DNA of 64,000 nucleotides from Symbiodinium natans. Its lineage: Eukaryota; Sar; Dinophyceae; Suessiales; Symbiodiniaceae. Both the position numbers and the translations under genes were made by a program. Positions 21,359 through 33,218 of this stretch are shown piece by piece; positions within the stretch are counted from its first letter, which is position 1; every line of letters begins with the position of its first letter. The stretch lies in the NCBI GenBank assembly GCA_905221605.1, contig CAJNDS010000302.1, forward strand, positions 715,450-779,449, given 5' to 3'. The notes beneath the pieces are model-generated. The model saw only the letters and a program-made list of their open reading frames with translations, was not told the DNA's origin and searched no databases.

Positions 21359-21474
21359 CTGTCAGAAGGCCGGCGGGGGGAAGGCTCAGAGCTTAGGGAA
21401 GGCTCAGAGCTTAGGGTTTGGGTTCGGGGCTTCCAGCCCCCTAAACCCTAAACCCCAAACCCTGAACCCTAAAC

Positions 21475-21555
21475 CCCAGAATCAAGCTTCATCCAGCATC
21501 CAGCAGCAGCTCGAGCATTCCCCTGCCTGAGCTCGCCGCTCCGTGGCGTTGAGGC
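21475..21555 (-). CDS. Exon candidate ending in a repeat-derived donor
   Basis: 27 codons in phase 0/0, starting ASTPRSGELRQGNARAAAG and ending DSG. The donor G|GTTTAG is the first unit of a CCCTAAA-type array. It joins in phase to 21257-21358. In an alternative frame the same exon reads LNATERRAQAGECSSCCW and meets a stop, so it could instead end a gene. Confidence 0.4.
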
Positions 21556-21648
21556 CTGAGCGCGCAGGGGGCTCTAGACAGGACGGAAGGAACCCTAAAC
21601 CCTAAACCCTAAAACGTAGATGTGTATTAGTACGACTACTAATATTTC

Positions 21649-21732
21649 CAGAGACTCCAATACCCCACAACTAAGGAATACCCTATTATAATGTAAGGAA
21701 TGTTCCTTAACTAAGGGGTATTGGAGTCTCTG
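21649..21732. mobile_element. Inverted-repeat element, family C
   Basis: CAGAGACTCCAATACCCC mirrored by GGGGTATTGGAGTCTCTG; near-perfect ends. Confidence 0.85.
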
Positions 21733-21993
21733 GGTTCTTCATCTGAGCCGTCATTGAAGGTTCAGGTTCAGGGTTGAGGTTCATGGCTTCGAGCTTCGGC
21801 CTGGCGAGACCCTAAACCCTAAACCCTAAACCCTAAACCGCAAAACCCTAAAACCCTAAACCCCAAACCCCAAAACCCAAAACCCTAAACCCTAAACTCT
21901 AAGCCCTAAACCACAAAACCCCAAAACCCCCAAACCCCAAGCCCCAAAACCCTAAACCCTAAACCCTAAAACCCTAAACCCTAAACCCCAAAC

Positions 21994-22045
21994 CGCTGTG
22001 GGGCTTGGGTCGCCGCTGCGTTGAGCCGAACGCTTCGGGGTCGCC
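21994..22045 (-). CDS. Short exon candidate
   Basis: GDPEAFGSTQRRPKPHS plus one base, acceptor TGTCCGGAG, donor GTTTGG at the edge of a repeat array. End phase 1 would fit only the alternative frame of 21475-21555. Confidence 0.4.
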
Positions 22046-22370
22046 CTCCGGACAGGAACCCAAGTTTAGGGTTTAGGGTTTAGGGTTTAGGGTTTAGGGT
22101 TTAGGGTTTAGGGTTCAGAGTTTAGTATAAACCCTAAACCATAAACCCGAAACGCTTTTTGCTACTACTCTTACCACAAGTCTTGTACTTCGGCGGTTCG
22201 TACTCTTCTTGTTTCTATGAGCCAGTACATCAATCACGACTCTCATGATGATTATGAGTGTTCTGAAGATTCCAGGCACGGGAAATAATCCTATACCTCC
22301 CCTACATCCTAAACCCTACACACTAAAAACTCAACCCTAAACCCTAAACCCTAAACCCTAAACCCTAAAC

Positions 22371-22449
22371 CCTGCAGGGTCCTCTGCTGCTGCGCTGCTA
22401 GGAGCTCCTCCGAGCGCGAGACGTGGAAGCCCATTCGCCGGCAGAGTCC
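22371..22449 (-). CDS. Exon candidate
   Basis: 26 codons plus one base: GLCRRMGFHVSRSEELL and then AAQQQRTLQ, acceptor GCCTGGGCAG, donor G|GTTTAG formed by the adjoining array. Helix-like, no family recognised. Confidence 0.45.
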
Positions 22450-22469
22450 CTGCCCAGGCAGAGGAGCTC

Positions 22470-22750
22470 TAGGATTTAGGGTTTAGGGTTTAGGGTTTAG
22501 GGTTTAGGGTTTAGGGGTTTAGGGGTTTAGGGGTTTAGGGGTTTAGGGGTTTAGGGGTTTCGGGGTTTAGGGGTTTCGGGGTTTAGGGGTTTCGGGGTTT
22601 CGGGGTTAGGTTTAGGGGTTTAGGGTTTAGGGGTTTAGGGGTTTAGGGGTTTAGGGGTTTAGGGGTTTAGGGGTTTAGGGGTTTAGGGGTTTAGGGGTTT
22701 AGGGGTTTAGGGGTTTAGGGTTTAGGGTTTAGGGTTTAGGGCTTAGGGCT
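22470..22750. repeat. TTTAGGGG (8-bp) array
   Basis: Long run of TTTAGGGG with a TTTCGGGG patch, bounded by 7-bp TTTAGGG units at both ends. Confidence 0.97.
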
Positions 22751-22818
22751 AAGGAGTTTAGACCCAACACTCCAAAACCCCAAAAGAAGTTGAGGGTTTA
22801 GAATCTGTTGCTCCATCA

Positions 22819-25423
22819 TCAGCCGCAAAGATCCGTGTCAAGGGATTTGCACAAACGTTTTGGTTGCGCCTCATTTTGTCTATGTAGGGGGATGACCATT
22901 TTCGCCCCCACCCCTTCCCCATGAGGAAGGAAGATCTCAAGACATTTTCTGGCCTTCGCGATGCGGATCAGAGACATCTGCACGGCCAACACATGGGGCG
23001 GTGGCCAGACCTCATACCGATTTCTGACAACGAGAGCTCGAAATCAACCAGGCTTCCGGACCCAGGCATACAGAAACTTGCGCTCTCCTTGCCCAATTTC
23101 CTCCTAAACCCTAAACCCTAAACCCTAAACCCTAAACCCTAAACCCTAAACCCTAAACCCCAAACCATACGAGACGGAAGAAAGTCATCCAAGTCACTGC
23201 GGTGGCTGGGGGTCTTGAGTCCACTTTCCTTGCACAAGCACTCATGATTGAAGCCATGCGTCTCGGGTAGGTGCAGATAGGGTTTAGGGTTTAGGGTTTA
23301 GGGTTTAGGGTTTAGGGTTTAGGGTTGAGGCTTTGGGGTTTAGGGATGTTTAGGGTTTAGGGTTTAATTTGCACGAGGGGGAGGGAGAAGCTTTGGGAAA
23401 ACGTTAAAAAAGCCCTCTTGCTGACATGGCTCCGCAGAGAGAAATGGCCCCAGATGTCGCCAGATGTCGCCCAGACCTCCCGGCTCTTCGGATTTCGGGC
23501 TCGGGGATGGGAACCTTGTCAGGGTTTAGGGTTTAGGGTTTACAGTAGGGTTTAGGGTTTAGGGTTTAGGGTTTAGGGTTTAGGGTTTAGGGTTTAGGGT
23601 TTAGGGTTTAGGGTTTAGGGTCACTTTGTCAAGCGCAGGCAACCTCCTGGAACCCGAAACCCTTAACAACGACCCTAAGCCGCACGTCGCGCGTGAGGTG
23701 CGTGGTGTGGGACACACCTTGACCTCCTTGGCCGAGTCCACCGAGACCAACGCAGGAGGGCTCCCGGTGATCACCTGCCATTTGCAGGGCTTGCAGGGGT
23801 TTCGGGGGTTTCGGAGGTTTCGGGGTTTTGACGGTGTCGGGTTCAGGAGTGTAGGGTTTAGGGTTTAGGGTTTGGGGTTTGGGGTTTAGGGTTTGGGGTT
23901 TGGGGTTTGGGGTTTGGGGTTTGGGGTTTGGGGTTTGGGGTTTGGGGTTTGGGGTTTGGGGTTTGGGGTTTGGGGTTTGGGGCTTTTCAAGTCTTAACGG
24001 TGTCGGGTTCAGGAGTTTAAGCAGCTTAAGCAGTCTAGGGTTCGAAATTCTGCGGGCTTGAGAGGGGTTCGGGGTTTAGGGCTTAGGGTTTAGGGTGTAG
24101 GGTTTAGGGCTTAGGGCTTAGGGCTTAAGGGTCTTTCGAGGGGCCAAGACTTGAGTCCCACATTCCCAACCCCCCTAGGGTTTTGGGCTTGGGGCCCAGG
24201 GCTTACCCGGACTCCTACACATAGTTGTGAGCTTAGAGCCAAGGCTCCAGCATCCCGATAAAAAAAAAAAAAGAGGAAACTGAACCCTAAATCCCTGAGC
24301 CCCTGAAGCCCAAAAAGCCCAAAACGCCACCAAAAGAAGCCCAAAAACACCTGAATCCTCAAACCCTCAGTCCCAAACCCGAAACCCTAAACCCCAAGCC
24401 CTAAAGCCTAAACCCACACCAAACCCTAAACCCTAAAAGCTCTAATCCGCAATACCCTCACACCAAGTGTCCCTCCCCTCCGCACCAGCGATGAAATGCC
24501 CTGGCTGTGCGCTGGCCAGGCGCCGACCACACGCACGGCCTGCGCATTTTGGGCTTTAGGGCTCAGGGAATCCGATGCATCTATAGATTTATTTATTTAT
24601 TTTTCTTTATTTATCTATTTGTGCTATTTACTTGTTTATGTAATATTTATTTGTTTACTTATATACTTCTACTATCTATGTATTTTATGTATTTATTCAT
24701 ATATGTGTAAGTTATATGAATACTCTTTACTACAGCCTGTATTTATAGTATACATATGTATGTATATATATACACATACATACATGTATTTGTTTATTTA
24801 CATTCATTCATGTATTTACAAACCAGTAGTGTGAGTATGTGTGTATATATATGCATATATGTATGTACGTGCAGAAAGCCGTGCCGCGCGATGAGATGAG
24901 GTTGAGTCTTCGGCTGGCGTGTCGGCTTTAATATCTTGGAACCCTTCAGCTCTTTAACGCTGAGCCCCCCCCCCAACCGCAAGCCCCAAATTTACACCCC
25001 CTAGATAGGATCTCTTCCCCATACCAGTAACCGTATCAACAGGGGCTGTTGCAAGTTCTTGTACCTAGTATGGTAAAAGGTACGATTGCGCTTAGTGGAT
25101 CTGGGGGGTTTACGAAAATGAGGGACCCCCAATATAGACCCCCAAATAGTAGGATTCCCTTATCATGAGGACCCCAAGAAGGTACCCCCTAGGTTCGGAA
25201 ACCCCCGTATAGCTGATTGGAGCCTTGGAGGCTTGGAGGCTGAGGGGAGTGGAGGGGCAAAGACACCTCTATCCATCCCAAACGCCTAGTAAGCCTAACC
25301 CTAAGCCCTAAACCCTAAAATCTACACCCTAAACCCTAAACCCTAAACCCTAAACCCTAAACCCTAAACCCCAAACCCTAAACCTCCCCGCTAGCTCCTC
25401 CGGTCTGGGCTTCGGCGGCAGGC
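22819..25423 (-). CDS. Five-exon gene model G11 with stop codon
   Basis: Exons 25384-25423 (PAAEAQTGGASGE, donor GAG|GTTTAG from the array), 24486-24539 (AVRVVGAWPAHSQGISSL, donor GTGCGG), 23718-23774 (VITGSPPALVSVDSAKEVK, CAG acceptor and AAG|GTGTGT donor), 23166-23261 (starts THGFNHECLCKESGLK, ends LPSRM) and terminal 22819-22977 (starts MSLIRIAKARKCLEIFLPHG, ends LDTDLCG, TGA). All joins are in phase 0. Introns contain TTTAGGG, TTTGGGG and CCCTAAA arrays. Family not recognised. The terminal exon also reads open upstream to 23023. Start of the gene is not seen. Confidence 0.5.
23850..23975. repeat. TTTGGGG (7-bp) array
   Basis: About 14 consecutive TTTGGGG units within an intron of G11. 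Confidence 0.97.
25107..25210. mobile_element. Inverted-repeat element, family E
   Basis: GGGGGTTTACGAAAATGAGG left, TTCGGAAACCCCC right. Confidence 0.7.
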
Positions 25424-26668
25424 CTCGCATTTGGGGGATCGGGATCGCTGAAGGGTTTTGAGGTTTAGGGTTTAGGGTTTAGGATTTAGGGTTTAGGGTT
25501 TAGGGTTTAGGGTTTGGGGTTTTTTGGGTGTAGGGGTTCAGGATTGTTTAGGGGTTTTGGGGTTCCAGGCAAGTTTAAGGGGTTTTAGGGTTTTGGGGTT
25601 TGGGGTTTGGGGTTTCGGGCTTTGGGGTTTCGGTTTTTTGGGTTTTGGGGGCTTTGGGTTTGGAGTTTAGGGGGTTTGGGGGCCTTTGGGGGATGCACAG
25701 CGGACGCCGGAAATACGCTCCCACTCCGCCCCTCAGGATGCAGGCTTCGTTTGTGTGGCAGCCAATCGGATTACAAGTGACAAGGGCACGTAGCGCCCCC
25801 AAGGACGCTTATGCACGGGTTCTTGGGCCCAAAGGCCTTATGATACAAGGTTCTTGGGGCTATTTTGAGCTGAGGGCTACAGGATATGTAACTTAGTCAG
25901 GTGCTCATATAGGTTTTTTTTTCGTACAAGCGGACGTTGTCATCGGTACTAACTGTGTGCTCGCTTGTTTTCTGTTGTGTTGAGCAAACAACAGGGACTA
26001 CCAAACACAGCAACAAAGATCAGAACCAAACAAACTCGCAATTATGCGAGTCAACATTGTCATGAGATTTTGGATTCACCAACGGGTTCTAGGGTTAAGC
26101 TTGCTTTCTTCCCTCGCGACGCAAACGACTGCGCCGGTAGCAGAGAGAAATCGCAATCCTTCAGTCCGGCGTGGATGCTCGGCAACAGGACCTCATTACC
26201 CCCCCCATGCTCCCCACACCCCCGGCCCCCCCTCCCCTACCTTCCCCTTCCCGACACCCTCGTTCCGGCAGACAAAAACCTTGCAAAAACGCAGGGTTGT
26301 TTAAGAAACGCCCATGAAACAGAAAGCTCGCGAAGGATCGTCGCAGGCCGGAATTCGCGATCCTTCCACGGCGTCGAGGGAGCCGCTCGGCAAGAACAAC
26401 ACCAACACCAACATCGGCAACAAATGGCAATAGGGTTTTTCCCGTGCCCCCGTTTTATACCCCAAATAGAATAGAATCCCCTTACAGGGACCCCCCCCAT
26501 AAAAGGGTACTTCACCCTGAGCCCTAAACCCTAAACCCCAAACCCCAAACCCTAGACCCTGGACCCTAGGCCCTAGGCCCCAAGAAGGTACCCCTATCTT
26601 CGGTTCTGGGCAGCTGCACATTAGAAGAACCCTAAACCCTAAACCCTAAACCCTAAACCCTAAAGATG

Positions 26669-27513
26669 TTAGAAGCAGCTGAGGTCGCAGCCCACGAGGA
26701 TCCCAATCTCGTCCCGGGCATCCTTCTGCGTGAGTCCTGAGCCAGATTCAGAACAGAAATACATGTGTGTGTGTATATATGTGTATACATATATGTACAT
26801 ATATATATATATGTACATATATATATATATATGTATGTGTATATATACATATATGTATATATATATATATATATATATTCAAAACACCACTGCCTCGACG
26901 ACTGCTCCAAGCAAAAACTTGATGGATGTTTCGTATGCATCTGCAGGGGCTTCAACTTGAGAATTATCCCTGAATAGTCTTAATTCTGGGGGGGAAAACT
27001 GGACGGGGTAGTGTAGAGGGGGGTAGTAGGGGGAACCCATGATGCTACTTACCAAACTTTCGGTGCTTGCCCGGCCTGTCATCAGGCCGGTTGCAACAGG
27101 GCTGGCGATTCGAGATTCCACCTCGGGCCAGCGCAGTGGGCGTGCTGAACCCGGGGGAAAGGAAACGGTGGGCCCCTCATGCTGAGAACTTCATCACATG
27201 TTGCATTCTACCGATATGAAGGGGGTTGAAAGAACACACACACACAATCACAATATCTCAGGAGATATCTAAGGTCTATCAAGCCCTCATGTCAACTTTT
27301 GACATTGCAGACCTTGAACAGCATGAATCACAAAGACAGGAAGGAATCGGACCATGGCTGCATCGTAGGCAGGAGCCCTGATGTAGGGTGGAAGGCTTGG
27401 GGTTGGGGGTCTCTGGGTTTAGGGCAACCCTGAACCCTGACTAATGTGGATTCATCATCTTCACTTTCCAACAGGCCCTTGCTCAGGCTTTCTCTCCCTA
27501 GATGTGCTTCAAT
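26669..27513 (-). CDS. Three-exon 3' end of gene G3
   Basis: Exons 27436-27513 (starts [15 protein letters not shown], ends DDESTLVR, donor GTTCAG), 27053-27121 (starts [16 protein letters not shown], ends STESL, canonical donor GTAAGT) and terminal 26669-26725 ([18 protein letters not shown] then TAA). All joins phase 0. The last exon overlaps a plus-strand frame with a GTGAGT, but only the minus-strand reading links to neighbours. No family recognised. The second intron holds TA-rich DNA. Confidence 0.5.
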
Positions 27514-27811
27514 CTCCCAAACAGCAAAGCCTAAACCTGTGCAAACCCAGACCCTCGGAGCCTCCGAAACCCTGTGAACCCTCCAAGGCTCTACCGGCAC
27601 ATACCCTAAACCCTAAACCTTAAACCCTAAACCCTAAACAAGAATCGCTCGGTCCGGCACGGTGGTGCCTCAGCGGAGGCGAGGAAGGGTAGGGCTTTTA
27701 AGAGCCACGGCGTGGTAGGAGTGCCATTCTGCCAGGATGGGCTATCAGGGTTTAGGGTTCTGATTCTAGGGTTTAGGAGTTGAGGGCTTGTCAGGTCTTA
27801 AACATGTAGCC

Positions 27812-27893
27812 TGTTCCCCCTTATACTAACAGTCCTTGATAGGGACTATAGTACAATCCCTATTAAGGACTGCTAGTATAAGGGGAAGATCCC
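27812..27893. mobile_element. Inverted-repeat element, family B
   Basis: GTTCCCCCTTATACTAACAG on the left, CTGCTAGTATAAGGGGAAG on the right. Confidence 0.75.
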
Positions 27894-28485
27894 AAAATGC
27901 AGCCCACAGGCCCCAAGACAAATTACAACCGGAGGTGGCGGCGGAGTTGTTGAGATTGGGATGCAGTACAATGTAGCCTCAACGCTGGAGTTGGCACACA
28001 ACGCCCTAAACAAACCCTGTAAGTAAACCCCCTATAGCCCTATAAACCCCATCAACCGTGTAAACCCTAGAAGGACTTTAAGCCCCGCAAGCCCTATAAA
28101 CCCTGCACGCGAAACCCTTCGCAAAGACTCGAAGCGCGAAACCCTCAACTCGAATAGGCCCGAAAGTTCACGCTAAACCCTAAATCATAAACCCCACCCA
28201 AACCCTAAACCCTAAACCCTCAACCCTCAACCCTAAACCTCCAACAGGTCCTCTCAGGTCTCTTTGCCTCCGAGGGGCCCTTTGGCCTGGTCCAGTCGAC
28301 GGTTTAGGGTTAGGATGTTCCCCCTTCTACTAAGAGTAAGATGTTTAGGGTTTAGGGTTTAGGGTTTAGGGTTTGGGGTTTAGGGTTTAGGGTTTAGGGT
28401 TTAGGGTTTAGGGTTCAGGGTTTAGAGTTTGGGTTCAGGGTTTCATACGGATTCTAGTAAGGGGTACTACAACCCCTAATCATTT

Positions 28486-28568
28486 GGGGGCCTGAAGAAT
28501 TAGAATAGGGTTTTGGGGGTTATAGTATCATTACAAACGGACCCTAAGGGAATCCCGACCCCTATATC
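28486..28568. mobile_element. Repeat family F
   Basis: GGGGCCTGAAGAATTAGAAT to ATCCCGACCCCTATATC. Confidence 0.65.
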
Positions 28569-28816
28569 ATCCTATTGGTTTTAGGGGTCTCGGTTTAGGG
28601 TCTAGGGTTTTAGGGGTTCGGGTTTAGGGTTTCGGGTTCAGGATAGCGGTGTGGGGTTGGGGCTAGGGCTGAGGGGTAACGTAGCAAAAGAGAGAAGCAT
28701 ACCCAACAATGATTGAGCTAGCTTCGCCCAGTCCAAAAAGGGTTTGTAGCGCTCATCGGATGTCACCGAGACTTTCAGGACTCCAGCTGTCAAGAACAAG
28801 CTTGAACCACTAAACC

Positions 28817-29583
28817 TCAATCCGACACTTCTGCTTTTGGTACACAGCCTTTGGCTGTCCGCTGCATGAGTTCTAGGGCCGAAAACCTCCGCAGCACTAC
28901 GGGAACATGCTCTGACCGCCTTTTGCTGCGCTTCTCGCCACGATCCTTCAGCATCTCCTCGTGCGCCTGCAGAGCATCACGACGACCCTAAACCTTGTTT
29001 AGGGTTTCGCGAAGGTCTCCTCCCCAACACAACCTCCCCCCCCCCCCCCCCCCAATACAGAACTTCTCAGCGCGAGGCACGTCGTGATCTCGCCTAAAAA
29101 GAACACCATATAATAAAAAAACAATACAACAATACAATAATATATTTATATGACAAGATAACAATATAACAATATAATAATATAATATGGCCCATACTTC
29201 GGATCCCGTACTGCCAGCATGGCAACTGAAAGGACGCAGGACTGGCCTTCGCCACCATGGCGACGTTCAAGGCCACGGCCTTGAGATGATTGAACGGCGA
29301 CCCCTCTGTACCCTAAACCCCAAACCCTGGCAGTCTCCGAGCGCCATGCCACCGGTGGCGAGCCAGCTGACGCAAGCGTGGAAGCCTGGGGGAGGACGGG
29401 GGGGTGGGGGGTTTAGGGTTTAGGTATGAGTGAGGGTGAGTGTTGCAGCTTTGGGATTTATCGTTTGGGGCTTAGGGTTTCGTGGATGGGGAGGGGAGGG
29501 GGAGGGGGAGGGGATGACTGAGGTCCGCTCGATGTCCAGGCACCACAGCCAACCACCAGAATCTGCGATGAAGACCTCAGGCA
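28817..29583 (-). CDS. Four-exon gene model G4 with stop codon
   Basis: Exon 29519-29583 (PEVFIADSGGWLWCLDIERT), 29326-29385 (ASTLASAGSPPVAWRSETAR, acceptor CCTCCCCCAG, donor GTTTGG), about 29212-29279 (starts AVALNVAMVAKASPAS) and terminal 28817-28987 (includes AHEEMLKDRGEKRSKRRSEH and ends VPKAEVSD, TGA). Phase fits if the third exon ends at ATG|GTGGCG. The terminal exon can start at TTTAG|GG, i.e. an acceptor made of one telomere unit, or at CTGCAG 21 bases later. First exon has a beta-propeller-like feel (FIADSGG), which is only a hint. Confidence 0.5.
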
Positions 29584-29696
29584 CTTTCGGAATTGGGGCC
29601 TAGGCTCTGGAAAGACGGGCCAAACCCCCTTCCGGGGGAGGGTGTCTACATGCATTTGTATCCTTTCGCATCCCTAGTTGCTGAGTTTTCTGGTCA

Positions 29697-29760
29697 AAAA
29701 GGTTAACCTTTCAATTATGGTATGATTGTATATACCCCAAAAGGTTAGAAAGGCTATCTG
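29697..29760. mobile_element. Short inverted-repeat element, family G
   Basis: AAAAAGGTTAACCTTTC with CCCCAAAAGGTTAGAAAGG. Confidence 0.6.
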
Positions 29761-29802
29761 CTCAGCTACTAAGCACCACCTTGTGCGCACATGCTTGGGA
29801 AC

Positions 29803-29852
29803 CCAGCCAATGAGTCGCCAGAGCCGATGGAGCCACCCGCCTCTTCGACCAC
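29803..29852 (-). CDS. Exon candidate, upstream of G4
   Basis: VVEEAGGSIGSGDSLA plus two bases between TTTTGGCAAG and donor GTTCCC. Same strand as G4 but the end phase does not match 29519-29583. Confidence 0.4.
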
Positions 29853-29949
29853 CTTGCCAAAACACTTCACTTCCGCTACTACAGCTTTCCTATAACTATT
29901 GGTACTCTTATTCCTCTACTACCAGTACTATTAGTACCGTTACTCCTCC

Positions 29950-29967
29950 TCTACTACTACTACTACT

Positions 29968-29999
<32 letters not shown>

Positions 30000-30040
30000 T
30001 ACTACTACTACTACTACTACTACTACTGCTACTACTATTT
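29950..30040. repeat. CTA/CGA trinucleotide tract
   Basis: Short CTA-type tract interrupted by a CGA run, similar to that at 40.2 kb. It explains the Leu/Arg-rich plus-strand frame. Confidence 0.85.
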
Positions 30041-30404
30041 CAGTACTATTATTCCTCTACTACTATTACTAGACCATTGGTATTATTGCTGCGCACAAGT
30101 TCAATCTTCAAAAATTACCAGTCTTACAATCACTGCCTGCGTCGCTATCATTCAATGATATTTTCTATGACGGTCCGCATCGTGGTCCTGACACCCTGAA
30201 CCCTAAACCCTGAACCCTAAACCCTAAACCGCCGGCTTGGCCCCCTTCCAGCTCGCCTGAGGGGTTTGGGGGGGGGGGGGGGCTCTCTGAGGTCCAGACT
30301 TCTTCCTTGGCTGCCCGGAGCGACTCTGCCGCAGCCTGGCATGCCAACAGAGGTTTCGTCTCTTCCTTACATTGCCATTTTAGGGTTGAGGGTTTAGGGT
30401 TTAG

Positions 30405-30490
30405 GAGGAGCCACCTAGGAATAGAAAGGGTGCCCTTTTTGGTTTAAAGCTAAACCCTGAAAGGAAGAGGGCCTACTCTGGGTCCTAGAA
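30405..30490. mobile_element. Repeat family A
   Basis: GGAGCCACCTAGGAATAGAA to GGGCCTACTCTGGGTCCTAG, shortened in the middle. Confidence 0.65.
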
Positions 30491-30759
30491 TTAAAGCCAA
30501 GCGACGCGACAGATCCCGAGCAGAGTACATTCTTGCCTCATGGGGACGTAAGATATAGCCTCGTGGGGAACATCTAGGTCCTAGGTTTTCTTGTAGTAGG
30601 GGGAAGGGACTATATGTGCTGCTTGCAGAAGTCCGAGGTTCAGACAGAAGCTGTACAGTACTCACACGTCCGTGTTGCGCGCGTACTGCAAATTCGCCGG
30701 TTGTGCCGAGTCACCCAGCATCAATGCGTTAGGAGCCGAGGCGGGCAACCTACAGAGCA

Positions 30760-31158
30760 ATGTGTCGGAGCGGGCAGGAGAACCTTGAGAGAAACCGAAA
30801 CGCACATCACAGCAAGAAACAAGGGGGGGGAGGAAAGGGAGGGGGGTGCAAGAAGGGCCTAGATGCCTCAAATACACCACCTGAGTCCAAACAAACAGAA
30901 GTCGACGCGACGAGCCCAGCACCTGGGCATTTCAGCAAAGCGCTGAGTGACGATCTCATCAGCCTCATCAAGCACTTGCAGTTGCTGGATTCTGTGATGG
31001 TGCCAATGTTGGAGCTTGGAAAACTACTTAGACCATCTGTTGGTGTAGTGCCAGTTGTTGGCGCTTTCCTTGCTCGGACCGGAGATGCCTGCGCCCTAAC
31101 TAGTACAAGATGTCGGTCGTCGAAGGCATTTGCCCCGGCGAATCTTCTGGGCACCTAA
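30760..31158. other. Strand-ambiguous open region
   Basis: On the plus strand a 132-codon frame includes LSDDLISLIKHLQLLDSVMV and ends ANLLGT-stop. On the minus strand 31.09-30.94 kb reads ASPVRARKAPTTGTTPTDG with an AG acceptor and CCCAG|GTGCTG donor. Both look protein-like. The minus strand fits the window's overall orientation, but nothing here decides it. Confidence 0.3.
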
Positions 31159-31625
31159 GACGAAAGCATCCCAGAGGAGATCCCACGACGGAACCCTAAG
31201 CTCACCCTCTCTGGCTGCCTTTAGGAGTCATAAACAGCAAGACGAAGTCAAACGAAGAATGAAAATCATATGATCGTGATGATGATAAGGATAACGAATA
31301 TGACATTCATGACGATGGTGGGTAGAATGGTCATGACGGTTAAAGTTAAGCGGCGCAGAGAATGCTGAGACAACAGCAGGTTATCAACTGGAACAATCAT
31401 ACTACATAGACAAAGCAATACCAACAGATACAGCAAGAGCAAAAATCGAAACCAATCGTAGTAAGTAGTAACCCTTCTCGAAGTCGAAATAGCCATGATG
31501 GCAATACCCCCCACCCCCCCCCTCTGCCCAAGTCCGAGGCGTCCCCATCCGAGTCGCTGCCGGAGAACTCTTCTGCTGGAGGCTCCTCCTCAGCCTGACG
31601 TGTCGCGGGCTTGGGAGGTGGAGAG

Positions 31626-31673
<48 letters not shown>

Positions 31674-31949
31674 TCAGGGCTGTTTTGGTGGCTTAGGGTC
31701 GCGGCTTAGGGTCGCGGCTTAGGGTCACCCTTAAAAATTCTTGAGGGTTTGAACCTGGAAAGTACTTCCCGTCAAAACTCGGGGATCTCCCGCAGAAAAA
31801 AATATTTAATATACATATATATATATATATATCCTTATAAGGGTAATATAGGGATTACTATTTGTTCTTTTTTCGGGGGTTCTTAAGCAAATAGTAGGGA
31901 TGAGGGTGGGAGCTCCGGAAGGCTCGGGCTATGGGTGTTGTAGGGGCTG

Positions 31950-32042
31950 CCAGATGGGGGTACCTTATTGGGGTCCTTATTATAAGGGAATCCTACTGAT
32001 TGAGGGTCTCTATTGAGGGTCCCATATTCTCGTAAACTCCCA
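31950..32042. mobile_element. Diverged family E element
   Basis: GGGGGTACCTTATTGGGGTC with a right end ATTCTCGTAAACTCCC. Related fragments at 4904-4969, 9520-9585 and 15108-15170. Confidence 0.55.
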
Positions 32043-32582
32043 TATGGTTTAGTGTCCTGAACTACCTTCCGTAAGCAGCCAAGCCCGGGTCGGGGCTTAG
32101 GGCCTCGGGGTTTGGGCAGTTTTGGGCTTAGGGCTCAGGGTTTAGGGTTTAGGGAATCATCATAACTAACTAACAGCAAGCAAAAGCTCCTTTTCCGGGC
32201 CATCCCGCAGCCCCCCCGCCTGTCCAAGGATGCGGGCAGCGGACCCTGTCGGAAGGAGGCCGCGAATCAAGAGCAGAGCGGGGGGCCAAGTGCTGAATCG
32301 CAGAACCCATCCCTATAGGCTTCTTTTTGCCCCAAACCCTAAGGGATTAGGGTTCAGGGGGTTTAGGGGTTTAGGGGGTCTAAGGGGTCTAGGGGGATTA
32401 GGGGGTTTAGGGGGTTTAAGGCGTTTATGGGGTTTGGATCTTCGGGCTCAGGGTTCAGGGCTGAACCCCGCGCTGTCGGAGGATGCTGGATCTCTTGGAC
32501 TCTTGGAGGGTTTAGGGTTTAGGGTTTAGGGTTTAGGGTTTAGGGTTTAGGGTTTAGGGTTTAGGGTTTAGGGTTTAGGGCA

Positions 32583-33110
32583 TATGAGTTATAAAGGCCG
32601 GTGGCCTCTTTATCTGTTATCCTTAAACCTTACTTCAGCCCCTAAATACCCTGATAAGAACTCCCTATAAAACAGAAACCATACTTAAAGAGACTACCAA
32701 CCCATATAACATATGAAGTATATTGCATTATAAATATGTTGTCGTATATGTTGCATATGGTTTGTTCTATGTTGCAGAAAATTTGCTACATATTGAATAC
32801 TGCATATTATATATTACATATTATGCAAGGTACACTCTGAATCATACATTATGTATATGATCTATTGTATCTGATACAATATATAACATACTCTATATAG
32901 TACATATGTCGACTATTCGTATGAGTATTAATATTGTTAATATTCTTAATATTCATATTATTATGATGAATGTGTATTTAAGTATATAAGTATTTATATA
33001 TATGACATGCTACTAGATCTTTTTACGAAAAATCAGAGACAGTATAGTATATATGATGAATTATACAAATGTTTAGTGTGTAGATATATATATATACATA
33101 CTTTCTCTAT
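32583..33110. other. AT-rich intergenic DNA without arrays
   Basis: About 500 bases of AT-rich unique-looking sequence ending at the family I element. I see no exon or other feature in it. Confidence 0.6.
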
Positions 33111-33123
33111 ATTTCCAATACCT

Positions 33124-33218
33124 TCCAGGATGGGCTATTCGGCCTGATAATCCCCATAATCAACCCTATAAAGGGCCTTTTGAAGGGGTTGTAGGGTCTA
33201 ATAGCCCATCCTGGTTAT
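33124..33218. mobile_element. Inverted-repeat element, family I
   Basis: CCAGGATGGGCTATT and AATAGCCCATCCTGG perfect ends. A solo end occurs at 27731-27748. Confidence 0.8.

Noticed and set aside
25965-26474. 169-codon plus-strand frame starting MFSVVLSKQQGLPN
   Set aside because: It crosses C-rich low-complexity DNA and a likely inverted-repeat fragment, and a minus-strand exon-like frame (DREFRPATILRELSVS) overlaps it. Not convincing as one gene.
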